Assembly (NCBI RefSeq): GCF_002234675.1
Contig: NC_019875.2
Location: forward strand, 28,889,818-28,953,817
Length of the DNA stretch: 64,000 nucleotides
Reading direction: 5' to 3'
Source of the DNA: Oryzias latipes
Lineage: Eukaryota; Chordata; Actinopteri; Beloniformes; Adrianichthyidae
Part shown: positions 38,031-49,350 of the stretch, in pieces
Numbering within the stretch: position 1 is the stretch's first letter
Layout of the letters: each line of letters opens with the position of its first letter
Program-made: the position numbers and the translations under genes
Notes under the pieces: model-generated
What the model saw: the letters and a program-made list of their open reading frames with translations, nothing else
Told to the model about the DNA's origin: nothing
The model's database searches: none

Positions 38031-38312
38031 GAACACACTTGGTTTTCTGACCTCACCACATGAGACAATGCTAACCTGTTGGTAAGGGTAAAGTAACTAC
38101 ATTGTAAAAACATATTCTGGCCTGATTACTTCTTGTAACATGAGGCAAGTTTAAAGAGAAACAAGACAGCAGTGAAAACAACAATCTTTAATATGATACA
38201 TGTCTGCAGCATACAAAGTGTCATCACAATGAAATATGTTTTAAGTACAAAACAGTGCAAAGGAGAATTCTAAAAAACACATTATTGGCCTGAGGGTCGT
38301 GCTTTTTGTCCA

Positions 38313-38368
38313 TCAAAATTCTTTCAGCAGAGTTTGGTAACGGTGCAGGACTTCTTCAGGGTTTGTAA
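38313..38368 (-). CDS. Exon-like terminal coding segment, left arm copy
   Basis: Read on the minus strand, ttttcttgcag (ending 38369) is followed by a 56-base open segment ending in TGA (38313-38315). It encodes TNPEEVLHRYQTLLKEF after a split codon. It is base-for-base the same as the right-arm copy. In this arm it has no upstream exons on its own strand nearby, so it would be an orphan terminal exon. Confidence 0.35.
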
Positions 38369-38789
38369 CTGCAAGAAAATTCACAATAAAAGCTCAAATG
38401 AAAATAAAAAGCATAACGACTTTGATGAAGTACAAAATATATTTTACTTATTTAATCATTTCTGTAATGAGTTTGATAAATCTCTATGATTTTTTTATCG
38501 CTTTGACTGTAATGAGTGAAATTAATCAATTATCCTCATTTAAAAACATGATAATAAATTATTCAAAACTTAACTTTTTTTTAAATATTGTTCTAAAAAT
38601 GAACTTGTTTTAATATATATTATATAATGTCAGGAAAATATGTAAAACAACAAGGCTAAATATTTACTTTTAATACTAAAAACACCCCGAGTGTGTGTTT
38701 TTGTTAACTAGGTCGGGGCAAGTAAAGTTGCAAATTCCCAGCGCACTTGAATGCAGCACAACTACCCCCAAAGTGAACGTGCAGATTAA

Positions 38790-38842
38790 TCCGGAGAGCC
38801 TCGAGGCGCGCGCAACAGTTTGAATTTCTCTTCATCTGGCAG
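38790..38842 (+). CDS. Exon-like segment 1 in the fold-back spacer
   Basis: A CpG-containing stretch ends at a good donor, cag/gtaagcc (38842/38843). In the phase that joins segment 2 it is open back to a TAA at 38787-38789. It contains no in-frame ATG, so it could be 5' untranslated, or a start upstream may be missing. I do not recognise the product. Confidence 0.25.
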
Positions 38843-39219
38843 GTAAGCCAGTGTTTTTGTTTTTTTAAATATTGGATAAATTACATGCAAATATTTAAAC
38901 TGATCAAACTTTATAAAGAAGCTAACCTCGTGATTTCAAGCCACTATCTCTGTGTTTGAAACGTGACGTAAGAGCATGTCTACCTTACTCCAATAATTTC
39001 AGTTATTTCATGTATACATTTTCAAAGTTTGTAATGAAAATCTGCAAACATTGTTGTTACTTACCAGGAGAGAGGCACCTGTAAAACAAACACGTAGCCT
39101 AAATGATAAAGTCTGTTGTTCTGTGGTCGTTTGACTGAGAGCACGTCTTTCTGGGAAAATCAAAGAAAGGCGTTTATTTAAAATAATGATGACGTACTTC
39201 CGTCTTTTTACCGCTTTAG

Positions 39220-39263
39220 ATCAGCTGTGGTGAAGAAGACATTCCAGACGAATCCACAGGAGA
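39220..39263 (+). CDS. Exon-like segment 2 in the fold-back spacer
   Basis: The acceptor is ccgctttag (ending 39219) and the donor gtaagct starts at 39264. The 44-base segment in the usable frame reads SAVVKKTFQTNPQE with one carried base at each end. Its exit phase fits the terminal segment at 39917, giving an uninterrupted frame across the junction. An alternative donor, gtaagtt, lies 10 bases further on but would run through a stop. Confidence 0.35.
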
Positions 39264-39916
39264 GTAAGCTAAAGTAAGTTAAATCCACCAAGTGGACATA
39301 TTATTTACATTAATGAAGAATTTAACTGCCTTTTCCCCATTTTCTTTTCTTTCGCCGTTTTTATTTTATTTTTTTATTTATTTATTTTCAAATATGAGAG
39401 AGACAACAATACCACCCAACACAGTGAATGTAACTGTTTGAAAATGTAAAACATATTTTTGTGAATAACTGTGTTGAATTTGAAATTGCCTATTTATTTC
39501 TTTTTTCCTTTTCTTTTACACTGCAATGTTTTTCATGCTAATGCAAATTGTAGGTGCGAATAATATTTATAAAGAAGAAATACACACAGCAATTGCCAAT
39601 TAAAACATTGCTTTTGTCATTCTTTGTCTAAACAAATTAGATTTTTTTATGGCAATTTTGATTTTTTTCTTTGATTTCTTTTTTGTTGTTCTTGTTTATG
39701 TAACTAAAATATAAAGTTTTGAATAATTTATTATCATGTTTATAAATGAGGATAATTGATTAATTTCAAGCATTACAGTCAAAGCGAAAAATAATTCACA
39801 GAAATTTATCAAACTCATTACAGAAATGATTAAATAAGTAAAATATATTTTGTACTTCATCAAAGTCGTTATGCTTTTTATTTTCATTTGAGCTTTTATT
39901 GTGAATTTTCTTGCAG

Positions 39917-40115
39917 TTACAAACCCTGAAGAAGTCCTGCACCGTTACCAAACTCTGCTGAAAGAATTTTGATGGACAAAAAGCACGACCCTCAGGCCAA
40001 TAATGTGTTTTTTAGAATACTCCTTTGTACTGTTTTGTACTTAAAACCTATTTCATTGTGATGACACTTTGTATGCTGCAGACATGTATCATATTAAAGA
40101 TTGTTGTTTTCACTG
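39917..40115 (+). CDS. Exon-like terminal segment, right arm copy (stop and poly-A signal)
   Basis: The acceptor ttttcttgcag ends at 39916. Fifty-six coding bases (39917-39972) end in TGA and encode TNPEEVLHRYQTLLKEF. An ATTAAA poly-A signal lies at 40092-40097, followed by a T/G-rich tract. With segment 2 it forms a short continuous reading frame. It looks like the 3' exon of a gene captured by the transposon, or of an element-encoded small protein. I do not recognise the family. Confidence 0.38.
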
Positions 40116-40269
40116 CTGTCTTGTTTCTCTTTAAACTTGCCTCATGTTACAAGAAGTAATCAGGCCAGAATATGTTTTTACAATGTAGTTACTTTACCCT
40201 TACCAACAGGTTAGCATTGTCTCATGTGGTGAGGTCAGAAGACCAAGTGTGTATGTACACTGTACGGGA

Positions 40270-41090
40270 TGGTAATACGTGTACATACCCAGCATTTACT
40301 ACTGAAAGTACCATGTAATAGAGTGGAAATAGGGCTGACTTTCTTTTACAGTTACAGTTTCATTGTACTTAAGGGGTATGTACCAAGTAATATTCAAGTG
40401 AACATACCCAGCATTTACTACTGAAAGTACCATGTAATAGAGTGGAAATAGGGCTGACTTTCTTTTACAGTACAGTTTCATTGTACTTAAGGGGTATGTA
40501 CCAAGTAATATTCAAGTGAACATACCCAGCATTTACTACTGAAAGTACCATGTAATAGAGTGGAAATAGGGCTGACTTTCTTTTACAGTTACAGTTTCAT
40601 TGTACTTAAGGGGTATGTACCAAGTAATATTCAAGTGAACATACCCAGTATTTAGGAATGAAAGTACCATGTAGTTGAGTGGAAATAGGGCTGACTTTCT
40701 TTTACAGTTACAGTTTCATTGTACTTAAGGGGTATGTACCAAGTAATATTCAAGTGAACATACCCAGCATTTACTACTGAAAGTACCATGTAATAGAGTG
40801 GAAATAGGGCTGACTTTCTTTTACAGTACAGTTTCATTGTACTTAAGGGGTATGTACCAAGTAATATTCAAGTGAACATACCCAGCATTTACTACTGAAA
40901 GTACCATGTAATAGAGTGGAAATAGGGCTGACTTTCTTTTACAGTTACAGTTTCATTGTACTTAAGGGGTATGTACCAAGTAATATTCAAGTGAACATAC
41001 CCAGTATTTAGGAATGAAAGTACCATGTAGTTGAGTGGAAATAGGGCTGACTTTCTTTTACAGTTACAGTTTCAGTGTACTTAAGGGGTA
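40270..41090. repeat. 118/119-bp tandem array, right arm (7 copies)
   Basis: The marker gggctgactttcttttacag recurs at 40332, 40451, 40569, 40688, 40807, 40925 and 41044. Variant bases (cagtacagttt at 40466 and 40823; ggaatgaaagtaccatgtag at 40656 and 41013) recur every 357 bp. The array therefore has a three-unit higher-order period. Confidence 0.92.
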
Positions 41091-41485
41091 GTTTCTGTGG
41101 TAAATTCATGGTAAATACCATGAAACATGCAGCGAGTGCAGACCTAAAGGTCAAAGTACTTTATTTGTACTTACCTTGTTCTTACATGTGGTAAGTACCA
41201 TAAAAGACACCTTTGCACAACATGTAAATACCCAGTAAGAATATTATAAATACCCAGTATGTACCACATAGGTATGAACCAAATAGTACCATATAAATAC
41301 ACAGTAAGTACCATGTAAGTACAGAGTAGACACAAAAAGTACCATGTAAGTACCCAGTAAATTCCATAAAAAGTACCATGTAAGTACCCTGAAAGTACCC
41401 AGTAGTTACACTATAAGTACCATGTAAATACCAATTAAGTACACTGTAAGTACTGTACTGTAAAAGGAAGCGTTACCCGTAAATT

Positions 41486-42499
41486 TACCAAAAGTACAAA
41501 AATATACCAACTGAGTGTTGTTTATGATCTAAAGCCTTTGTAGTTTCTTCAGTCGTGTTTCTGTACATTTGTCTCCATCTCGAACTGGTGCTTTAGGTCA
41601 CATGTGTCCGGGTACAGCGTCCCACACCTCTTTAAAATTGCATCAGCTTATTCATCTACTCCTCATAATTACATCAGTGTGCGGCTCACCAGCATTTTGT
41701 TGCCACGTAGTTGAACATGCCCTTGTGTCTGACAACGTGAAGCTCTTTTTGCCTGTTTTGTGTAACAATATGGCATCCATAGATTTATTCTGTTTTATCT
41801 ATGACTTAAAAATTGACTCCTTTCTGGTTTTTGTTTATTTTTAGGAGAAAGAAAGAAGCTGTGGAAAAGAATGTCTAGAACCTGAAATGCAGTGCTGTTT
41901 TTGTGTAGTTCTGATGCTAAAGTCTCTCACTCATCACCATGGGAACAGAAAGAGAAGATGTTTTTTTTTTTTGTTTTTTTAAGATGATGGCATTCAACAA
42001 AACTGAACTGCACCTACAAACTTGAATTAGCCGCTTTAAGAGCTTCCTCTGCCACTGCTTTAAGCAGTAAATGCAGTTTTAATTGGGAGCAACAGTCGTC
42101 CATTTGACAACATTCAAAATGTGAGTCACTACACTCAAGGTTACAAGTGATGCCAAAGGGTTAAGAGGGGTGAATACATGCAGAGTGGGTTCATTTGGCC
42201 TCAGTCAGACTTGTTTTTTTGCCTCCTCCACATCCCCTTTCCGCCTCACCATCTCTTCTCCTAACTGTGTTTTGTCTTCAGCTTTCTGCAGGTCCACAGA
42301 GAAACCGTCTCTCGTCATCACAACATCAGATAAGCTAACTGTGAAATGTTTTCTTCTCATATTACAGTTGAAAAAGTCCATTAAAGGTTGAGAAATGCTA
42401 CACAAATTGACTGCTATTTTAATTAAAGTCAATAATTAAAATATTTTAGATGAACTGAGCTTGTAAAAGTTGGAATATGCGTTAATTAGCCCTTTTGAA
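41486..42499. other. Gene-free stretch
   Basis: Nothing recognised. Confidence 0.45.
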
Positions 42500-43440
42500 T
42501 ATGATTATGCCGTTTTTAGCCATCCTGTGTTGTTTTCTAGGACATGTAGTTTCTGCAGAGCGGCAAGTTCATCAGATATTCACCTCTAAGTTTGGGATGG
42601 GGCCGCTGGCGCAGAGCAACCCTGCTCTTCCCTCTTATCCCCCTTAACTGAGAGCTCTCTATTTACTTGAGTGTACAGCCCCGCACACCCCTGACTTAAC
42701 ATTAGTTGATGCATCAGAAAGGGGCGTGCAGGGCCCCGTGTTGGGCCCTCCCGGCGCTGCTCTCCTGGTTGGGCCGGAGCTGCACTCTCCGTCCCCCCAT
42801 GCCTCCCTGCTCTCTGGCTCTGGGGGCAATTTTTGGGGACAACAGGTGTGTTTATAACATTTGAGTGTGTGTGTGGACAGACCCCGCCGTTATAGACTTG
42901 TATTACATCTGAACCTCACCGTAAGGAGTATAACCATCCAGAAACCTGTGGCTTTATGCTGCTTCATGGTTTTACCCCCCCCCCCCCCCTTCTATAATCA
43001 CCTTCCTACCCCCCCCTCTCTAATATCCCTCTTTCTTCCTCCCTCCTTTCCTTTTCCGTCTGGTCCAACACCAAAGATTTTCAAGTACGGTTAAAATGAA
43101 TAAAGTTTGGCCTCAATTACAAAAGAGATTTATTCAGACATACCTCTGGTTTGTCTGAAGATTAATAACCCCTGTTGTTAAAGTAAAATATGTCCAACAC
43201 AAGAGGCCGTCAGCTCTCATCTGCCTGCCCAGCTGTTGGACAGGACAAGTTAGAAAAAAAAAAGAGAAAGGGGCGTGGCAGGGAGCTTGTGGCCCCGCCC
43301 ATTGTATTTTCTATGTCACAAATACGACCTTTGTCAAACAGCATTTTTTGTCTGCTCCTGATTCAGTACAGTTTGAATAAGGAAATAAGTTTGAGCTTAA
43401 CTTTCTTTTTATATGTCGATTAAAAATACACCTGATTATT
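42500..43440 (+). repeat. AAAGACCC element copy split by a nested retroelement
   Basis: The halves 42500-42728 and 43265-43440 align by eye with the middle and 3' parts of the 48.8-kb copy (gatgcatcagaa, agggagcttgtgg, tctgctcctgattca). The first terminal repeat is not clear. Confidence 0.65.
42716..43277 (+). mobile_element. Nested poly-A retroelement copy, 13-bp TSD
   Basis: The direct repeat agaaaggggcgtg lies at 42716-42728 and 43265-43277. The insert shares its 3' ~400 bp with the 30.8-kb retroelement (gtccaacaccaaagattttc, ataaagtttggcctcaatta, gctgttggacaggacaagtt) and ends in an A-rich tail. It is more 5'-truncated. A run of 15 C's is at 42975-42989. Confidence 0.85.
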
Positions 43441-45767
43441 GAAATAAAATACATGATATGCAGAACTGGATCCCTGATTTTATTTACCGGTTAATGGTGA
43501 AATGTTAGGCTAAATCATAAAAGTCCGGTAACTCAGCTCTCCAGAGGGGAACTAAAGTATGTTTTAAATTTTGCTTGAAAAATCAATTAAAAAGGAGTTT
43601 TTATTTGCTTCTGGTGTGAGCAAATAAAAAGCCCCTTTTAGCTGCATTATGATGTGTCTTTGTTTAAAGAAAATGCAGATTAAAACAAAGGGGATCAGAT
43701 TCCCGAGTTCAAGGTGAAATATTTGGCTAAAATAACACATTTTCCTAATTAACCGTGAAAATCAGATTGGACTCGATTCTCTTGAGAGGAAGGACCCTTT
43801 CCTACTTTCGTCATGGAGGCGACAGGTGGAGCTTTGAGGGAAACCTTCAACAAACCGCTGGAATTGGTTTCTGTGAAATTGGTTCCAGTTATTGTGTTTC
43901 CTTGGAGGATACAGACTAAGAACTGCAGCAATCCAGTGACTCAAATTCAACAGCGCGTCAGCATTTCCCTAATCCGGCATAATATCTCTGCTTCTACCAC
44001 AATGATTAGCGCTGACATCCGAGATCTTCTCACACGGGCGTTTGTCTTCATCTTTGCTGGCCCCCATAGCATCAAATGCAGTGTGGGACACCGCGGTGTC
44101 ACAACAGCTGGTAAAACCGTCGAGGAAAGTACAGCAGGAGTTTTTTACTGTCTGGACAAAAATGATTAGGTAAGCATAGTGTTGCTCAAGGCATTCTGGG
44201 AAATTTGATGGGAGGAATGTTTAACAGTTTTACCTGGCGGAAAAAAAACCTGTTTTTGTGGGCTGTAGGTGTGGCAGCAGAGTTACACACGGCCCTCGTG
44301 CTGCATGGAGAGACGCTTTATTTTTTTAGTAAATATACTTAAATGTATTTTTTCTGGACCTTTGTTTGGTTTAAACACTGAAAAGATCTTGATGGAGTTG
44401 GAAGAAATGAAAATAACAATTTGACTGTTTTTTGTAAATGTTGCCTTTTTCTACGTAATGAAAGAAAAGGGAGAAATTTAAAAACTAATGTTAAAATGCA
44501 TCAATAGTAAAAAACTGTTCACTTTTTAAATATTTTACTGGAGCTGCACCAAATGACGTAAATGTGTTTTCCTCAGAGACTAATTAAATGTCTTTTGCAA
44601 ACCTATTTTAGTCCTTGGGATGAGTTTTTATTTTTTAAATAAAAAAACTTTGTGTTTTTGAAATTAAATTTCCTCTGGAAAATCACTTGATTTGCTCCCG
44701 AATCCTCAGTGCGTGACTGCCAAGACTGCACACACGCAAACATGCACCCACAGAGCCGGGTTAGTTGCGTGAGACATGTGCTTGTGGATATCTGTTGGCA
44801 TCTGGCTCTTATTTCCTTTCTCCGTGTCACAGACGCAGAAGCTTTGTGCATGAGTCACCGCCCTCAGACCTCCAGGGCACGCTCGCCTCTGCAGACACAA
44901 TGCGCCGCTGCCGAAAAGTGTCACAAACGTTCGGCCAAACGACTGTAAAGCGAAGCCAGCTCCAGATTCAAATTGAAAGGATTGCCTGAACAAAAATGTG
45001 GGCAAATTTTTACCCATAAAGCACCTCCAGGGAAGAGGTTTTCATTCAATTCACAAGACGCTGACGCACATGCATACAAAATAAACAACCCACATGTAAG
45101 AAACAAAATAAAACGGCAACAAGGTTCAAAACTTTTCATAGACAAGTCAGGACTTACTCTCAATTTTCAAACATGCCCGCGCAGAAAATCTTGACTCCTG
45201 TCTTTAGCGGACTAAGGAAAGCGGCGGGTTTTGTTCTGACTCCACGGCGTTTGTGTCTGTGGGGGACTTTTAAGAGGCAACAGTGATGCACTGAAAAAGC
45301 AGTCGGCAGCACAGACTTTTGGGTCATTTCCACTTTAATTTCCAGCTTCCCGTGTATTCAAATCTGCTTTACTACCTAATGAGACTCAGATACAAACAGA
45401 CAAAAGGAATTCAGCACAGAGCAGCCATTCAGGACATCCAGGCCTTCTGTGGACCATTTTTTCATCCACAGCTGGATGTGGACAGAACACAAGGGGCCCC
45501 TGTGAGCCGCCCTGCTGCCACAAGACAAAAATAAAGAATAATTTGTCTGCTCAACAAAGAAAAACTCTCTCTGGTGTTGCATTTATAATATTTTGATGGT
45601 TTGTCTGAAAGATAAATGTGAAAATAGTTTTTTTATTCATCATTTGCATTTTTTAAATCCCTTTTTTCACTCTCCATTCTTCTCTCAGCTGTTTTTATGC
45701 TTTTGATGTATACTTTTAGTGATGTTATGGGTTTGGTCTTTTTTTGCCTTTAACTACGCACAGTGAC
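43441..45767. other. Gene-free stretch
   Basis: Nothing recognised. Short overlapping frames near 44.7-45.1 kb occur on both strands and lack features. Confidence 0.45.
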
Positions 45768-45822
45768 CTTGAGTTTTCTGAAAGTGCCCTAAAATAAAAA
45801 AGATTATTATTATTATATTTTT
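45768..45822 (+). repeat. Retroelement tail fragment with (ATT)n
   Basis: The words gaccttgagttttctgaaag, then taaaataaa and (att)n, resemble the 3' end of a common fish SINE/LINE tail. The body is not recognisable upstream. Confidence 0.45.
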
Positions 45823-46325
45823 TTTACCAATTCTATTTGTTTGACACCTTTCTTTGAACCCAAGATGCATACAATAGTGACATAGTTAAAACAATGAACA
45901 AAGCAGCCTTCAAACATACCTATAAATATCTATTAATATCCTTATAAAATAGGCCAAAGCAGTCAAGTTAACCTTTTGTCAACAATTTCACAAAACACAA
46001 TCATTCTTAGTAAGTAATGCAAATAGGTTGTACTCAGCATTTATACATTTTGTTCATATTTTAAAATATTTTCCACACCACAAAGCTTTTCTAACTTTCT
46101 AAAAAATACTTTTTACTAATAAATGTCCCATTATGTTTCATGTAGCAGGTTAAACTAACCAGTAAAACATCACAATGTGTCTCAAAAAATTCTATTAACA
46201 TGTTTTTTTGTTGTACTTCTCATGTTCTGTCACACAGCATCAAAGACTGAAAAAAAACAGGGATTGTCGCAGAATAATTTTTTTTTTGACTTCCAAAATA
46301 TGAATTAATTTTTAGGGTGGTGTGA
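45823..46325. other. Gene-free AT-rich stretch
   Basis: Nothing recognised. Confidence 0.45.
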
Positions 46326-46351
46326 AATGAATGTTTCTCTGAACATGACAG

Positions 46352-46640
46352 GGATGCGCCTCCATCTGCTCCTTCAGCACCACTGCACTGTGGCCCGGTC
46401 CAGGAGCTGGTCCGGACCGTCAGCGGGGCCTCAGCCCTGCTGAGGGATGACCGCCTCATGTTGACGTCCTCACGCTCAGAAGAAGAAGACGGCAGGTCCC
46501 CCTCCTCTGCTGAGCAGAGAGCTGGTAGCTGCAGAACCCCGGGCGATCATTTCAACAGGCTGCTTTCACGTCAAGGGCGGAGGAAGAGCTCTGAGGAGGA
46601 AGAACTGTGCTGCGGGGGGGAGCTCACTCCAGTGTCAAAA
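46352..46640 (+). CDS. Candidate coding exon, gene unknown
   Basis: This GC-rich patch stands out from AT-rich neighbours. One frame is open from the TGA at 46323-46325 to the TGA at 46740-46742. It has protein-like composition: HCGPVQELVRTVSGASALL near its start, DRLMLTSSRSEEEDGRSPSS, then DHFNRLLSRQGRRKSSEEEE. An acceptor-like tctgaacatgacag precedes 46352. No strong donor is seen, and the frame runs into poly-C/poly-A. It could be an exon of a host gene whose other exons lie outside the window, or chance. The opposite strand is also open over part of it. Confidence 0.25.
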
Positions 46641-46662
46641 GTCAAAACAACGCCGACGCAAC

Positions 46663-46663
46663 A

Positions 46664-46694
<31 letters not shown>

Positions 46695-46699
46695 AAAAA
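46663..46699. repeat. (C)22(A)15 homopolymer junction
   Basis: Twenty-two C's run directly into fifteen A's. Length errors are likely here in any assembly. Confidence 0.95.
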
Positions 46700-46742
46700 G
46701 AACAAAACTGCAATTTTTAACAAAAAAACATACCAGGTCTGA

Positions 46743-48844
46743 CTTTTTAATCTCATTAAAAGCTTTTCACAGAGCCAGACTGAAACATTTTTCAAATTAA
46801 AAATCGTATTTCTATGTTGTTTGCTGACATATCTGACAATAAACACCTTTTGTTATTTAAATACAGATACAATTTTTAACGACTTTTTTTGTGCTAAATT
46901 ACCTGCTGTGCTATTCAGACAATTACATTTTTCCCTAAGCAAAAAACAAAACTTGTGTATTTTTTATTTTTTGTGTTTATACACTTCATCAGATTTAGAC
47001 TTTTGGCCCTAAATTGTAAAGACTTGACATTAATTAATATTGTAATTCCTAATAACATAACTATATTTTTGTGTTAAAGACGATTGCTTTTTAAAAAAAG
47101 AAAAGAAACACGGAAAAAGTGTACTCATTAAGTAATAGTTAAATAGTGATACAAATGTTTTTTTCTACCTTTTTTATAGGACAAAAACAGGAAGTTTTAT
47201 CTTTGTTTTTGTTTTGTTTTTTTGCCTGTAACCTCCAAAAGTCCATATAGTTCTTCATTTTCCATTTTTACAGTGGTCAACTCGTTTTTCTGTCGTCGTT
47301 TACACTCCGCCCTGAATGGCGGCGCCTCAGGTGAGAAGGAGAATGAAATTTAAATGAACCGTCACATCCTTTTTCTGATCAACTTTTCTCAATGTTTTAC
47401 AAAGTAAAATTTAGTACGACGGTTTGAGTTCATGAGGATCTGTGAGCAGACTCCGATTTGACACTTTATTGGGGATTTTTTTTTTCTGATTCCAAAGGAT
47501 CAGCCATAAATAAAAATGTACCCAATGTGGTTTGATGGACATTTCCCTTCTACATCGATGAGTCTCGATGCATGAAAATAAAGGGAAAACTCGAAGAAAG
47601 AGGGACCGGCTTGTATCCACACGACCCAAATATGTTTCTGAGGAGCCCCGGGGAAAACTCCGGGCTGTCAAACACATTTTTGAGGTTGTCAAAATCACCA
47701 AATTAGTTGCAGAGCCAGAACATTACCTTTTGCCTTTCAACACGTCCCCTCCCTGTTGTGTCATTGTGCCTTGAGCCGTTTTGCTTCAACAGAGGAGAGA
47801 AAAATGCATCACAACTGGTGGATCTATTTTTTTTCCTTCTCTTTAGAAGCTGCGTGGAGTTTTTTTTTTTATAAGCTTTCCAGAAATGAAGTGTACCTAT
47901 TTTCCTTCATTTCGCTTCTGGTCAAGACCACCATCCACGCTCGTCATCCCGACCATCTGTGTTTGTTATTCCAGTCAACTGCAGCGCCTGATAGGCTTCC
48001 AGAAGCCACAGCCTAATTCAAACTGCGCGTCTCTGATTTCCCGCCACAAACTTAAAGCTGTCTGCTCCCAGCCCTGCCCTCACCCGTCTCACTTTTTAGC
48101 TCAATTACTTGTGAGTCACTGCTGCGGTTTGGACCGCGGATCAAGAGATTGCACATGCTTGACTACCTCTCAAAATACTAATGGAGTTAAAGCTGTGGGC
48201 TTAAGGCAGGCCTGGAATAAAACCTTCAACCGGCCATTTTCCCAGACGTCGTGGAGGGAAAAAGTGAAGCTGCAAGAAGTCCACTTCCAGAAGCTGTGAG
48301 CCAAGCGCGCCCACTCAGGAAGACACCAAAACACGGCCAGAAAAATCCAATGAAACGTCTCTAAGCACAGAATTATTTCAACTTTATGAGAAAAATATAA
48401 AAGGTTTAAAATAGAGCCAAACAGTCTTTTCCACAATATCAGATTTTCTTCAGTAAAAGCTCAGTTTGTTTTTTTACACCTGCAACCCGAACCGCCTTAA
48501 CCACCGCTGGGCTTTCTGACTCAAATCTGACCGATGACGAACAGCCATAAAAGAAAGTGTGAAAACATTTCCTCCACCGCAGTTTTTGCTGACATGATTA
48601 CTGCGCGTTTTCACAGCCATTCAGCTCAATAAACCGCTAACGGTCTTCAGAACTTCTGATTTATTAGAAATGTAAAAAACAAGTTTCGGTCTGAACATAA
48701 AAAGACGTTTTCCTGATTATTGATCCATAGCTCTGGATCTAAAGCCCTCAGGGGATGGTGGGCTCTGGACTGTCCACTTTAGCCTGAATTACAATGGTGC
48801 TGCAAGTGTTTGGGTTGTGCAGGTCCAAGGAGCGGCTGCATCCT
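46743..48844. other. Gene-free stretch
   Basis: Several frames of 70-137 codons lie on both strands at 47.4-48.4 kb. None has a recognisable domain or clean splice sites. Confidence 0.4.
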
Positions 48845-49350
48845 AAAGACCCACTCCGATCATCTTTTCATCTATTTTTAAAGTATTCCCGGTGTTTTTC
48901 TCTCATTGTAATTATGCAGTTTTAGGCCAAAATCACAAACCTGGGTCATTTTGCAGGACATATTTTCCGCAGAAACTATGCAGAGCAACCTTGCAATCCC
49001 CCTTACCCTTCCCCGTTTCCCTCCATTCACATGCTCCACCGCTAGCTTACAGCCCCTCACACCCCCAACCTATCATTACCGGTGCAATAAAAAATGGTGA
49101 GCAAGTATTGGAGCTGTCCAGGCGTCCAGTTGTGAGCCAGATGAGGTAAACAAAGACCTGAAAGATGGATCCAGTCGTCCACAAGTGGATGCATCAGAAT
49201 GGAGCGGAGCAGGGAGCTTGTGGCCCACTCAGCGTATTTTCTACACGTAACAAATGTGTTAAATGTCATTTTTTGTCTGCTCCTGATTCACAATGATCTG
49301 AAAAGAGAAATACTCTTAATTCTACTTAATTTGCTTTATAAATGTTGTGA
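48845..49350 (+). mobile_element. AAAGACCC element, long copy
   Basis: It begins aaagacccactccgatcatc, as at 7.6 kb. It carries the fullest internal sequence in the window (tagcttacagcccctcacac, gtgcaataaaaaatggtgag, tctgctcctgattcacaatg). The right terminal repeat is not recognisable, so its end is approximate. Confidence 0.7.

Larger units (their letters stand above)
37345..41485. mobile_element. Fold-back DNA transposon (4,125 bp) with 8-bp TSD and gene-like cargo
   Basis: The element (37353-41477) is bounded by the perfect 8-bp direct repeat cgtaaatt (37345-37352 and 41478-41485). Termini are GGTAACGCTT and its complement, with one difference soon inside. The inverted arms are about 37353-38573 and 39712-41477. 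They pair along their full length except for additional tandem units in the right arm. A ~1.14-kb spacer (38574-39711) is unique. No transposase is visible. Long tandem-repeat-bearing arms plus an 8-bp TSD fit a fold-back or hAT-like non-autonomous element. Both arms carry a terminal exon-like sequence and the spacer carries two more. Confidence 0.92.
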
